IMG/VR virus record: IMGVR_UViG_3300046011_010897
Span: 1 to 24,379 of that record
Strand: one strand, 5' to 3'
From: a virus
Length of the DNA stretch: 24,379 nucleotides
Notes under the pieces: model-generated
Told to the model about the DNA's origin: nothing
The model's input: the letters and a program-made list of their open reading frames with translations, nothing else
Database searches by the model: none
Part shown: piece after piece, positions 1 to 7,562 of the stretch
Layout of the letters: each line of letters opens with the position of its first letter
Numbering within the stretch: position 1 is the first letter of the stretch
Made by a program: the position numbers and the translations under genes

Positions 1-1
1 A

Positions 2-694
2 ATGAAGATTCAGGTTCTTGATAAGGGTCATGTTGAGTATGTTATGCATATGGGAGATGATCTAACAGTAGTAAATGCTGCTAGAGTTTCTTTTAATAAA
101 GAAAGTATTTGGGAAGAATACGATCATGAGGGACATGGAGTTCTGTCAAGTCGAGATGAAAAACTAATAAAGTACCTTGCAAAACATAATCACTGGACTC
201 CATTTGCACATCCTCAAATTACTCTACGCATCAAGGCTCCAATTTTTATTCGAACACAACTATTTAAGCATAAAGTTGGTTTTGTAGAAAACGAAGTTTC
301 TCGTCGTTATGTCAGCGATGCTCCTCAATTTTATTTACCACGTTGGAGAGGAAAACCAACAAACGGAGCAAAACAAGGGTCTGAAGACTTTATGCCAATT
401 GATGAAAAATATAATACTGTAAATCGTCATTACGAAATGACTGTGCGAGAAGCAGTTCAAACTTATAATGAATTATTAGAACGCGGAGTAGCACCAGAAC
501 AGGCTCGTTCTGTTCTTCCTCAGTCAACATACACAGAGTGGTGGTGGACTGGATCATTGTCTGCTTTCTCTCGCGTTTATAAACAAAGATCAGATTCACA
601 CGCACAGTGGGAATGTCAACAATATGCAAATGCAATTGGTCAAGTTATAGACCAATTATTTCCAATTTCTTGGAAAGTTTTGACAACAAACTAA
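2..694 (+). CDS. thyX: Flavin-dependent thymidylate synthase ThyX
   Basis: The 230-aa product makes dTMP from dUMP using FAD, NADPH and methylene-tetrahydrofolate, so it supplies thymidine for phage DNA. The N-terminus (MKIQVLDKGHVEYV) matches the start of known ThyX proteins, so the ATG at base 2 is probably the true start, although the upstream sequence is cut off. The signature region lies at residues 89-103: KHK (in place of the usual RHR) followed by NEVSRRY. A C-terminal motif SDSHAQWEC with an upstream Arg fits the dUMP-binding end of the family. Length is normal for ThyX. The ribonucleotide reductase gene follows after 36 bases, so the two probably work together in deoxynucleotide supply. 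The KHK variant is, from memory, common in phage ThyX and does not suggest inactivity. Confidence 0.95.
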   Translation: MKIQVLDKGHVEYVMHMGDDLTVVNAARVSFNKESIWEEYDHEGHGVLSSRDEKLIKYLAKHNHWTPFAHPQITLRIKAPIFIRTQLFKHKVGFVENEVSRRYVSDAPQFYLPRWRGKPTNGAKQGSEDFMPIDEKYNTVNRHYEMTVREAVQTYNELLERGVAPEQARSVLPQSTYTEWWWTGSLSAFSRVYKQRSDSHAQWECQQYANAIGQVIDQLFPISWKVLTTN

Positions 695-730
695 ACTATA
701 TAAAACACCAACTCAATCAGGAGATAAAGC

Positions 731-2653
731 ATGAGTCTACCAAGCCTCTATCAGGATTTCATTCACCTTTCACGTTACTCAAGATGGATTGAAAGTGAAA
801 ATCGGCGTGAATCGTGGGAAGAAACCGTCAAAAGGTACTTTAACTTTTTTGAAAATAAGTTGAAGGAAGAAAATAATTTTAAGTTAACTCCTGAATTAAG
901 AAGTGAACTTGAAACGGCAGTAATTAAACTTGAAGTGATGCCATCAATGCGAGCCCTTATGACTGCGGGTGAAGCACTAGACAGAGACAACACTGCTGGT
1001 TATAATTGTTCATATGTCGCAGTCAACCGAGTCAGAGCATTTGATGAAATTCTATACATACTCATGTGTGGAACAGGCGTGGGCTTCTCCGTCGAAAGAC
1101 AATATGTTGAGAAATTACCAACTATTGCAGAGGAGTTCACAAACAGTGAAACCACTATTGTTGTGCAAGATAGCAAAGCTGGTTGGGCTAAAGCATATAG
1201 GGAACTTGTATCCCTACTTATTGGTGGTCAAATACCAAAATGGGATGTGTCAAAAGTTCGTCCTGCTGGCGCAAGACTCAAAACATTTGGTGGAAGAGCA
1301 TCTGGTCCGGGGCCACTCGAAGACCTCTTTAAGTTCACTACTGAAACTTTTAAAAGAGGTGCGGGGCGAAAACTTACGTCCATTGAATGTCACGATATCG
1401 TTTGTAAAATTGCAGAAGTTGTCGTGGTTGGAGGTGTGCGCCGATCCGCACTTATTTCACTCAGTAATCTCACTGATGAGAGGATGCGAGATGCAAAATC
1501 TGGTGCGTGGTGGAATGAACATCCCCAACGCGCACTTGCAAACAACTCAGTTGCCTATAAAGAAAAACCAGACATGGGCATTTTCATGGAAGAATGGTTA
1601 TCTCTTTATAAGAGCAAAAGCGGCGAACGTGGTATCTTTAATCGCGACGCTTGCAAAAAGACTGTTGCGAAATTAGGAGATCGTAGAGATCCAAATTATG
1701 AATTTGGCACAAATCCATGCTCAGAGATTATTCTTCGTGATAGAGAGTTCTGTAATCTAACAGAAGTAGTTGTTCGTTCTACTGACACCGCAGACGATCT
1801 TGCTCGTAAAGTCCGTTTAGCGACGATTCTAGGTACATTCCAAGCGTCCCTGACGAACTTCCCATACCTTTCCAGTGAATGGAAGAAAAACTGTGAAGAA
1901 GAAGCATTACTTGGTGTTTCTCTAACTGGTATTTTGGACAATGAAAATTTGGCAAACGATGTTGTTGCTTTGGAAAGAGGTCTTGTCAAACTGAAGAATA
2001 TTGCCATACAGGTAAACAAGGAATATGCTGACAAAATTGGCATTGAGCCTGCGGCCGCAATTACTTGCGTAAAACCATCTGGTACTGTATCTCAACTTGT
2101 TGACGCCGCTTCTGGTATTCACCCAAGACATTCACAATATTACATCAGAACAGTGCGAGCAGATCAAAAAGATCCTTTGTGCAAAATGATGATAGACATG
2201 GGGTTCCCACATGAAAAGTGCGTAATGAAACCAGATTCAGTTATGGTATTCTCGTTTCCAACCAAGTCACCTGATGGCTGCATGACTCGTAATGATTTGG
2301 GTGCCATTGAACACCTACAACTTTGGTTAACTTATCAACGGTTTTGGTGTGAACATAAGCCAAGCATAACCGTGACTGTTCGCGAAAATGAATGGATGGA
2401 GGTTGGATCTTGGGTGTACAAACACTTTGACGAAATCAGTGGTATTTCATTCTTACCACACAGTGATCATACCTATCGTCAAGCACCATATCAAGAATGC
2501 ACCAAAGAAGAGTACGAGGCATTAGTTGCAAAAATGCCAACAAATGTTGATTGGAGCAATCTTGTAAAATACGAAAAAGAAGATAAAACTTCAGGTACTC
2601 AAACCTTTGCTTGCAGCGGTGATAAATGCGAGGTAGTTGATATTACTTCATGA
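731..2653 (+). CDS. nrdJ: Adenosylcobalamin-dependent (class II) ribonucleoside-triphosphate reductase
   Basis: The 640-aa protein reduces ribonucleotides to deoxyribonucleotides by radical chemistry. It resembles the monomeric B12-dependent RTPR type. C93 (in GYNCSYV) and C341 (in FCNLTE) would be the active-site redox pair. C330 in NPCSE would be the thiyl-radical cysteine and E332 the general acid. The spacing C330/E332/C341 equals C408/E410/C419 of the Lactobacillus leichmannii enzyme. The C-terminal pair C628/C633 matches its shuttle cysteines in spacing. CGTGVGFSVER (113-123) is a strong family motif. It is shorter than the 739-aa L. leichmannii enzyme. Start: ATG with AGGAG seven bases upstream. 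The stop overlaps the methyltransferase start. A class II enzyme would need cobalamin from the host, works without oxygen and needs no NrdB partner; none is seen. Confidence 0.92.
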   Translation: MSLPSLYQDFIHLSRYSRWIESENRRESWEETVKRYFNFFENKLKEENNFKLTPELRSELETAVIKLEVMPSMRALMTAGEALDRDNTAGYNCSYVAVNRVRAFDEILYILMCGTGVGFSVERQYVEKLPTIAEEFTNSETTIVVQDSKAGWAKAYRELVSLLIGGQIPKWDVSKVRPAGARLKTFGGRASGPGPLEDLFKFTTETFKRGAGRKLTSIECHDIVCKIAEVVVVGGVRRSALISLSNLTDERMRDAKSGAWWNEHPQRALANNSVAYKEKPDMGIFMEEWLSLYKSKSGERGIFNRDACKKTVAKLGDRRDPNYEFGTNPCSEIILRDREFCNLTEVVVRSTDTADDLARKVRLATILGTFQASLTNFPYLSSEWKKNCEEEALLGVSLTGILDNENLANDVVALERGLVKLKNIAIQVNKEYADKIGIEPAAAITCVKPSGTVSQLVDAASGIHPRHSQYYIRTVRADQKDPLCKMMIDMGFPHEKCVMKPDSVMVFSFPTKSPDGCMTRNDLGAIEHLQLWLTYQRFWCEHKPSITVTVRENEWMEVGSWVYKHFDEISGISFLPHSDHTYRQAPYQECTKEEYEALVAKMPTNVDWSNLVKYEKEDKTSGTQTFACSGDKCEVVDITS

Positions 2654-3582
2654 TGAAAGTTGGTTCTTTGTTTTCTGGAGTGGGAGGCCTTGATCTCGGT
2701 TTTGAGCGTCAAGGTTTTTCCATTTCATGGGCGTGTGATAAAGAAAAAACTTGTAGAAGAATTTTATCAAAACAATTTCCTAATACAAAAATATATGATG
2801 ATGTTTGTACTTTAGATCCAACCAAAGTAGAACAAGTGGATATTGTAATAGGAGGATTTCCTTGTCAAGATTTGTCGGTTGCCGGAAAGAAAAAGGGATT
2901 AGCAGGAGAAAGATCAGGTCTATTCTATGAATTTATTCGAATCGTCAGAGACATGCCAACAAAACCATCCTTCGTGGTGGTTGAAAATGTCCCCGGAATG
3001 CTCACAAGCAATAACGGAAGGGATTTCGCCGTCGTTCTCTACGAAATGGTTAAACAGTGGTGTCCTAAATCTATCGCATGGAGAACATTGGACAGCAGAT
3101 TCTTCGGTGTTCCCCAAAGAAGAGAACGAGTCTTCATTGTTGCAGATCTTGCAGGAGAACGTGCCTCAAAAATACTCAATTTACACACAGACCTGCGAGG
3201 GGATATTAGAAAGAGGGAATCGGAACGGAAAAACTCTGTATCCTCCTTTAGCAACTTGTTTGACGAATATGATAACGAATACCCACAAACCATAAGAAAA
3301 TCAAGAAAAGCACAAACAAATAAAGATTATGAAACATGGATTCAAACAAACTATGCAAATACTTTAAATTTGTTCGATGTCCGTCAACGATCAAGTGTGC
3401 TAGTAATTGAAAGCGAAAACAGAACTCGTTATTTGACTCCTGTTGAATGCGAAAGGCTTCAAGGGTTCCCAGACAATTGGACAGAAGGATTATCAGATAG
3501 TGCAAGATATAATCAAATGGGAAATGCAGTTACTGTAAATGTCGCTGAGTGGGTGGCAAAAAATATAAAAGAAAATGCCTAA
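2650..3582 (+). CDS. dcm: DNA (cytosine-5-)methyltransferase
   Basis: The 310-aa protein methylates cytosine at C5 using S-adenosylmethionine. Motifs appear in the usual order: motif I SLFSGVGGLDLGF (6-18), motif IV GGFPCQDLS with catalytic C72, motif VI ENVPGM (112-117), motif VIII VPQRRERVF (154-162), a short target-recognition region (about 170-255), motif IX-like YLTPVECERLQGFP (261-274) and motif X QMGNAVTVNVA (289-299). The start overlaps the end of the reductase gene as ATGATGA, so translation is probably coupled; either ATG (2650 or 2653) could be used. No restriction endonuclease lies next to it, so it looks like an orphan enzyme that protects phage DNA or modifies its expression. 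The target sequence cannot be read from the protein. Confidence 0.95.
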   Translation: MMKVGSLFSGVGGLDLGFERQGFSISWACDKEKTCRRILSKQFPNTKIYDDVCTLDPTKVEQVDIVIGGFPCQDLSVAGKKKGLAGERSGLFYEFIRIVRDMPTKPSFVVVENVPGMLTSNNGRDFAVVLYEMVKQWCPKSIAWRTLDSRFFGVPQRRERVFIVADLAGERASKILNLHTDLRGDIRKRESERKNSVSSFSNLFDEYDNEYPQTIRKSRKAQTNKDYETWIQTNYANTLNLFDVRQRSSVLVIESENRTRYLTPVECERLQGFPDNWTEGLSDSARYNQMGNAVTVNVAEWVAKNIKENA

Positions 3583-3596
3583 ATTTTAAATTAGGC
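3577..3596 (+). terminator. Weak hairpin at the end of the methyltransferase gene
   Basis: GCCTAA and TTAGGC flank an AT-only loop and overlap the stop codon. There is no clear T tract. It may end or protect the upstream mRNA just before the next promoter, but it could be chance. Confidence 0.35.
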
Positions 3597-3597
3597 A

Positions 3598-3605
3598 GAT
3601 AAATA
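3598..3605 (+). promoter_or_regulatory. T4-type late promoter octamer GATAAATA (leaderless geometry)
   Basis: GATAAATA lies exactly five bases before the ATG of the protease gene. In T4 the late box is centred near -10, so transcription would begin at or very near the A of ATG. No Shine-Dalgarno site fits in the gap. Confidence 0.75.
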
Positions 3606-3610
3606 TTTAC

Positions 3611-4378
3611 ATGCAAAGGTTACTAGTAGCCATCCTAGTTACCTCCCTTGCGACGATTTACGCCTGCAAAGGTGTTCCTACCAACACAAACCCCACACAA
3701 CCAAAAGAAGTTCAACCCGAAGCGGTTGAGGATTGTTCAACGGAATTACCATCGTTTGTTACAAACGGATTTACGATTATAAAGGAAGGACAACCCGATC
3801 CTTTTGGTTGTGTGGGGAAGGTTTTACAAGAGGATGGGACTTTAGTGGGAAGTGCTGTTCTTGTTTCACCAACAGTGGTTTTGACTGCTGCACACTGTAT
3901 TAAAGATACTAATGCATATTGGTTTGAAACGAATGATTGCAAACGATTTAAAATAACTCAATGTCTTATTCATGAAACTTATATTCAAGACACCAGTTTA
4001 GGAGATATTGGTGCTTTTATATTAGAAACACCATGTGATAACGTTCCTGCAACTTTGTTAAAAGAATTAAACGAACTAAGTCGAACCGAAGAACTTACAA
4101 CAGTTGGATATAGTTATTCAACAAAAAAAATAAGTGATCCAGGCACATTTTTTTACTATGGAACAATTTTAGAAGAACCCTGTTACATAAAGTTTTTACC
4201 ATTAAAAGGATCAGTTTGGTTTGGTGATTCGGGTGGTGCTTTATTTGAAGATGGAGGTAAATTAGCAGGAATTATATCTTCTCTTGGTTTTAAAGACGGC
4301 TCAATATTTGAAAACTCAGCAACTCATGTTTTTATATACCATGATTGGATTATGAACATTGTAAACTCCCATAAATAA
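3611..4378 (+). CDS. Secreted trypsin-like (S1 family) serine protease, lipoprotein
   Basis: The 255-aa protein has the full chymotrypsin-fold triad: H95 in LTAAHCI, D132 in LGDIGAFIL, and S207 in FGDSGGALF. The N-terminus is a signal peptide of hydrophobic residues ending at C19 in TIYAC, which fits a lipobox, so the enzyme is probably lipid-anchored in the cell envelope. A Pro/Thr-rich linker (22-45) follows, then the protease domain. Several further cysteines (42, 67, 110, 118, 142, 191) could form disulfides, which suits a periplasmic or outer-surface location. A late promoter sits five bases upstream. Its target is unknown: it could help lysis, alter the host surface or block superinfection. 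S1 proteases are uncommon phage cargo, and transfer from a bacterial host is likely but unproven. Confidence 0.88.
   Translation: MQRLLVAILVTSLATIYACKGVPTNTNPTQPKEVQPEAVEDCSTELPSFVTNGFTIIKEGQPDPFGCVGKVLQEDGTLVGSAVLVSPTVVLTAAHCIKDTNAYWFETNDCKRFKITQCLIHETYIQDTSLGDIGAFILETPCDNVPATLLKELNELSRTEELTTVGYSYSTKKISDPGTFFYYGTILEEPCYIKFLPLKGSVWFGDSGGALFEDGGKLAGIISSLGFKDGSIFENSATHVFIYHDWIMNIVNSHK
4370..4377 (+). promoter_or_regulatory. T4-type late promoter octamer CATAAATA (leaderless geometry)
   Basis: CATAAATA overlaps the last codons and stop of the protease gene (cat aaa taa). It is exactly five bases before the ATG of the RuvC-like gene, and no ribosome site lies between. Confidence 0.75.
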
Positions 4379-4382
4379 TTTT

Positions 4383-4943
4383 ATGGTGATTGCTGGTATA
4401 GATTATAGCCTTACTTCTCCAAGCATATGCATATACAATACGGCATCGGGTTCTTTCCGATTTGACCGTTGCATGGTTTATTTTTTATCAGATGTTAAGA
4501 AAATGCACACCGTTTTTTTAGGAAATGTCCGTGGAGAGGCATTTGAGGAGTATAATACAGAATGTCAGAGATACGATACAATATCAGATTGGGCAATACA
4601 GTATTTAATAGGTTGCACAATGGTTGGCCTAGAAGATTATGCCTTCGCGGCAAAGGGAAGAGTATTCCACATAGCGGAGAATACGGGTATTCTCAAGTAC
4701 AAACTCTTTCAGCAGAGTATTCCAATCGAAACAATACCACCAACAGTAGTGAAGAAAAATGCGACGGGAAAGGGCAACTCGGACAAGGAAGCAATGTATC
4801 AGGCTTTCATCTCGGAAACTGGCGTATTCCTTAAAGACATAATTACTCCGTTAAAAAAAGATGTCGGAAACCCTGTTTCCGACATCGTTGACTCTTACTA
4901 TATTTGCAAAAGCCTTTGGCAGAAAATATCTGCCGAAGAATAG
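4383..4943 (+). CDS. RuvC-like Holliday junction resolvase / RNase H-fold nuclease
   Basis: The 186-aa protein probably cuts branched DNA during recombination or before packaging. It has the four acidic residues of the RuvC fold: D7 in AGIDYSLTS, E84 in GLEDYAFA, and D167 and D170 in SDIVDSYY. Spacing of the last two matches D138/D141 of RuvC. A basic stretch around 124-135 (KKNATGKGNSDK) resembles the RuvC region just before the final acidic pair. The late-type promoter immediately upstream suggests late expression, when packaging substrates are debranched. The codons for residues 160-168, including catalytic D167, form a strong hairpin that appears to act on the opposite strand as a terminator. 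Alternative: another RNase H-fold nuclease of the same superfamily. Confidence 0.82.
   Translation: MVIAGIDYSLTSPSICIYNTASGSFRFDRCMVYFLSDVKKMHTVFLGNVRGEAFEEYNTECQRYDTISDWAIQYLIGCTMVGLEDYAFAAKGRVFHIAENTGILKYKLFQQSIPIETIPPTVVKKNATGKGNSDKEAMYQAFISETGVFLKDIITPLKKDVGNPVSDIVDSYYICKSLWQKISAEE
4853..4886 (-). terminator. Rho-independent terminator for the leftward block, inside the RuvC-like CDS
   Basis: GATGTCGGAAAC (4860-4871) pairs perfectly with GTTTCCGACATC (4875-4886) across a three-base loop. Read on the minus strand, the 12-bp stem is followed by seven T (complement of 4853-4859). It lies 63 bases beyond the stop of the last minus-strand gene, so it probably ends the long leftward transcript. 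Confidence 0.85.
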
Positions 4944-4949
4944 TATGAT

Positions 4950-5123
4950 TTATTTCTTCAAAACTGTGTAGCGTATAAATACTCTACCAACAGTTGAAGT
5001 AGGGTTAACCTTATCAACGCCTCTCATTTGAGGATTTTCCCAAAGTGTCTCGGCTGGATCACCTCCTTTAAATAGGGGTCCCCTTTGGAGAATTACACGG
5101 TGAGGGTGCTTCGGTAAAACCAT
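4950..5123 (-). CDS. 57-aa hypothetical protein
   Basis: This small ORF runs from ATG at 5123 to TAA at 4950-4952. AAGGA lies about six bases before the ATG, a good ribosome site. The product is basic and polar, starts MVLPKHPHRVILQRGP and ends VGRVFIRYTVLKK, with no membrane segment or motif I recognise. It fills most of the gap between the spanin-like gene and the convergent RuvC-like gene. A strong minus-strand terminator follows it, so it looks like the last gene of the leftward block. Codons 19-25 (KGGDPAE) overlap a sequence fully complementary to a 16S rRNA 3' end. Function unknown. Confidence 0.72.
   Translation of the reverse strand: MVLPKHPHRVILQRGPLFKGGDPAETLWENPQMRGVDKVNPTSTVGRVFIRYTVLKK
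5051..5070. other. 16S rRNA 3'-end-like sequence inside a small gene
   Basis: The plus strand reads CGGCTGGATCACCTCCTTTA, which matches the 3' terminus of many bacterial 16S rRNAs. On the minus strand the coding mRNA therefore carries an unusually long perfect Shine-Dalgarno-like sequence (TAAAGGAGGTGATCC and beyond) within codons 19-25 of the 57-aa gene. No start codon lies at a useful distance downstream, so it is probably not an initiation site. Confidence 0.7.
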
Positions 5124-5177
5124 ACTAATTCCTTTTTCGCATTAGCCCACTGTTGCATTCAAACCCGTTGGAGCAAA

Positions 5178-5474
5178 TTACACACTTTCTTTTGGTGTGT
5201 TTTTTGTTTCATTTGGTTCGTCTTTTTGCTCTCCATCATCACACAAAAGGGGGTTACGAATAAATTCTCGGTATGCCCAAAGTAAAGATATAATTAAAAT
5301 AGGAGCATACCAAAAAATCCAATTATATGATTGTGGTTGAGCAAAACCAGGCTCATTAATTCTATCCTTCATACTAAGTATGATTGGATTATCTGGAGTT
5401 GTATCTGGTATTATTCTTGGAGTTGTGTCACAAGCCACCAAGAGTGTAGAAAGTAATGGAATAATAATTCTCAT
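5178..5474 (-). CDS. Small lipoprotein with C-terminal membrane helix, spanin-like
   Basis: The 98-aa product has a short signal peptide with a lipobox (LLVAC, C15), so the N-terminus is probably lipidated in the outer membrane. A polar, Pro-rich stretch follows (16-50), then one membrane helix (about 51-68, WIFWYAPILIISLLWAY), then a charged, Lys/Glu-rich tail that would be cytoplasmic. Lipoprotein signal plus later membrane helix is the layout of unimolecular spanins, which fuse inner and outer membranes at the end of lysis. The stretch between the two anchors is short for that role. Start chosen at ATG 5474, with AAGGA upstream. It lies nine bases after the stop of the holin-like gene, which supports a lysis role. 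Not certain. Confidence 0.6.
   Translation of the reverse strand: MRIIIPLLSTLLVACDTTPRIIPDTTPDNPIILSMKDRINEPGFAQPQSYNWIFWYAPILIISLLWAYREFIRNPLLCDDGEQKDEPNETKNTPKESV
5180..5205 (+). terminator. Possible plus-strand terminator inside the end of the spanin-like gene
   Basis: ACACAC (5180-5185) pairs with GTGTGT (5195-5200), followed by five T. It overlaps the last codons of the opposing minus-strand gene. The stem is short, so the call is tentative. It would stop rightward transcription coming from the RuvC-like gene. Confidence 0.45.
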
Positions 5475-5483
5475 TTTTGTTCC

Positions 5484-5921
5484 TTATGACTTGTTTGATG
5501 CTGTTGCTGAACCAAAGTAAAAACCAACTATGCTGAGAAGAATTTGTCTATTCTCAGATGTATACAAAAACCCATTTATTTGAACAAAGAATTTTCTTGT
5601 GGTTTCTGGAATCAATCCAAACAACCCTTCTGGATTTTTTGCATCAATTTCTACAAAAGTTGGAACACCGAAGAATGGAAGAATAAAAGGTGCAGCAAGA
5701 GTAGCAAATAGTACTGTTAATACTATGAGTTGTCGAACACCACGCCCAACATCAATTGGGACTCTTTTTACTGCTTTATCTTGATTCTCTGTAGTTTGCT
5801 TGTTTGCTTCCATTGCCATCTGGAACATTTCTTTTTGATCCTGTGCTCTTTGCGCCCAATATCTAAAAAGAAACCCAGTGACTCCACCACCAAGCATGGA
5901 AATCAATTCTGTTGGAATCAT
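5484..5921 (-). CDS. Membrane protein, possible holin
   Basis: The 145-aa protein has two clear hydrophobic segments (about 65-84, RQLIVLTVLFATLAAPFILPFF region, and 125-141, ILLSIVGFYFGSATAS). A weaker Gly-rich one lies at the N-terminus (MLGGGVTGFLF, 9-19), so two or three membrane helices are likely. Between them lies a charged coiled segment (25-55, AQDQKEMFQMAMEANKQ). It resembles, from memory, three-helix holin-like proteins of phages and gene transfer agents. The spanin-like gene follows directly. GGAGG lies seven bases before the ATG, with a late promoter octamer further up. If it is a holin, it would set lysis time and let the lysozyme reach the cell wall. Another inner-membrane role is possible. 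Confidence 0.6.
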   Translation of the reverse strand: MIPTELISMLGGGVTGFLFRYWAQRAQDQKEMFQMAMEANKQTTENQDKAVKRVPIDVGRGVRQLIVLTVLFATLAAPFILPFFGVPTFVEIDAKNPEGLFGLIPETTRKFFVQINGFLYTSENRQILLSIVGFYFGSATASNKS

Positions 5922-5939
5922 ACTGTACCTCCGTTACTG

Positions 5940-5947
5940 TATTTATG
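5940..5947 (-). promoter_or_regulatory. T4-type late promoter octamer CATAAATA
   Basis: On the minus strand CATAAATA overlaps the end of the ligase-like gene and sits upstream of the holin-like gene. A leader of about 13 bases carrying GGAGG would follow. Confidence 0.7.
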
Positions 5948-7562
5948 CGTCTGCTGGTTTGCCAAATCGTCTAATGGCATTTTCTGTGTTCTTTGCGGGG
6001 AACCCACCTTCACCCTCACGAACAAATTTGGCTTGTGTTTCTGATACTCCGGGTTTACCAAGAGCAGAAACAAATCCTTCATGTTCCTCGCCTCCATGTG
6101 TTTTTAGTTCAAACTGATCATGGTGTTCTTTAAACTGATCCAACAAATGATGTTTTGCATCATTGATGTGAGAGTGTGCTGTAAATGCTGCTGCGAGTTC
6201 TCTTTTGTTGGTGTTTATTGTCCCATGAAAGGAATCTACCATAGATTTTTTTGTTTTTTCTGATAGATTTCTTTGAGATGCTTTTGCCATATGAACATCA
6301 ATAAATTTTTGCAATCCTTCAACAGTTCTATGTCCTGTTGTTCTTGCAGCATGATTTGAGTATTCTTGAAGCATTCTGTGAAATTTTTTGTTTGATGGTA
6401 AACCACGAAGAAATGAATTTACCTTTTTATCTGCAAGTATTTTCTTTGCAGAGGTAATTGCTGCTGTTATTTTTTTATGTCTCTCTGAAGAAAGAGAAAG
6501 TTTTGTTTTTGGTGTTATTGCCAAATGCGGTATAAAAGCACCTTCCGCCGAAAGTTGTTCTGGTTGACTTGATGTTTTTCTTAAATTTAAACCATCAGTT
6601 TTGTATGCAGAGTGTGCAGCAAAACCAATTTCAGCACCGTGTGGTGCTTGATATGTTATTGTATTTGGTTGAACAGTACCACTGTGTTTTGAGGAAAAAA
6701 GAAGATCTCCTTGTACCGCTGTTCCCGGTTTTAAATTTATTTTTCTTGCCAAATGTAATGCTGGAATTAATTCCCGAACAAAGTGTTCCTTTCCACTTGC
6801 TCTTATTTGATCTTCTGTTTTAAATTCTTCAGCACCCGATTTATACGCTACTGCTGGTTCACCTGAAGCATGTCTCTTTAAAACAACGCTCATGCCACCG
6901 TCTGCCTTTAAGGACATTGAATGATTAGGAGTTGTTTTTCCTCTAAATCTACCATGTGTAGATTCTAAGTGTTGTATTGCTGTTTCTGGACTACCATGAT
7001 ACAAAAAATCACCAAGATGTGTCATATGTCCTGTAGTTTCTACGACACGTTTTGCTTCTAACATCAGTTGTTCAAATATTTTTCTTCCAACTGCTTGTTT
7101 TTTTGCTCTCTTTTTGTGCTTTGCAGCAGCAGATGGGGTGACTACAACATCTTCTGGTTTGTCAGCTGGCACACCAACGCCAACAATTCCTCCTGCACCA
7201 ACAGACATTTCTTCAATGAGCGGATAAACCGAATCGATAAATGCTTGACCATCTCCCCCTAAACTTTCTACTTCTTCAGATAAAGCACCCAATGCTGCCA
7301 TTGGATTGTTCATTGAAAAACGAATTTTTGGATCTGAACTTGTGAGTAATGCCCGTTTTAAAACAACAATAAGACGATAAAAAGAATTTCCTGCTCTTCT
7401 TTCATTTTCTGTTTTGTACTCTTGTGGTTGTTTTAAAAATCTACCTTGACTGTCAATTATTCCTGCTTTGTAAATGTCCATTTGAGTGAACGATTTTGTC
7501 AATTCAGAAAGAAAATCCCAAATAGTGAAACTTGTTACGATTTGTGAATAAGATAGACTCAT
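5943..7562 (-). CDS. Ligase-like nucleotidyltransferase (KxDG superfamily), phage-specific family
   Basis: The 539-aa protein has a region that looks like a covalent nucleotidyltransferase. K219-A-D221-G222 (SLKADGGMSVVLKR) fits motif I, in which the lysine takes AMP. VQGDLLFSSK (283-292) and AEIGFAAHSAYKTDG (310-324) fall where later motifs of the DNA/RNA ligase fold would be. From memory, similar KWDG-containing proteins are frequent in marine T4-like phages and have no assigned substrate. Residues 11-20 (SFTIWDFLSE) resemble the capsid-targeting peptide found in neighbouring proteins. The C-terminal 180 residues are Lys/His-rich and helical. The start ATG overlaps the stop of the upstream gene (ATGA). 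It may seal nucleic-acid ends or transfer AMP to another target; no ligation activity can be proven from sequence. Confidence 0.62.
   Translation of the reverse strand: MSLSYSQIVTSFTIWDFLSELTKSFTQMDIYKAGIIDSQGRFLKQPQEYKTENERRAGNSFYRLIVVLKRALLTSSDPKIRFSMNNPMAALGALSEEVESLGGDGQAFIDSVYPLIEEMSVGAGGIVGVGVPADKPEDVVVTPSAAAKHKKRAKKQAVGRKIFEQLMLEAKRVVETTGHMTHLGDFLYHGSPETAIQHLESTHGRFRGKTTPNHSMSLKADGGMSVVLKRHASGEPAVAYKSGAEEFKTEDQIRASGKEHFVRELIPALHLARKINLKPGTAVQGDLLFSSKHSGTVQPNTITYQAPHGAEIGFAAHSAYKTDGLNLRKTSSQPEQLSAEGAFIPHLAITPKTKLSLSSERHKKITAAITSAKKILADKKVNSFLRGLPSNKKFHRMLQEYSNHAARTTGHRTVEGLQKFIDVHMAKASQRNLSEKTKKSMVDSFHGTINTNKRELAAAFTAHSHINDAKHHLLDQFKEHHDQFELKTHGGEEHEGFVSALGKPGVSETQAKFVREGEGGFPAKNTENAIRRFGKPADA

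Noticed and set aside
390-635. Minus-strand ORF opposite thyX, and many other ORFs opposite or out of frame with strong genes
   Set aside because: They lie inside well-supported genes, lack ribosome sites and show no motifs.
679-700. TTGACA followed by TATATA before the reductase gene as a sigma70 promoter
   Set aside because: The spacing between the boxes is 11-13 bases, too short.
1014-1676. 220-codon plus-strand ORF inside the ribonucleotide reductase gene
   Set aside because: It is a frame-shifted shadow of the reductase; the reductase frame carries all catalytic residues.
5051-5070. Fragment of a real 16S rRNA gene
   Set aside because: Only about 20 bases match and no rRNA sequence flanks it; the region is better read as a minus-strand small gene.
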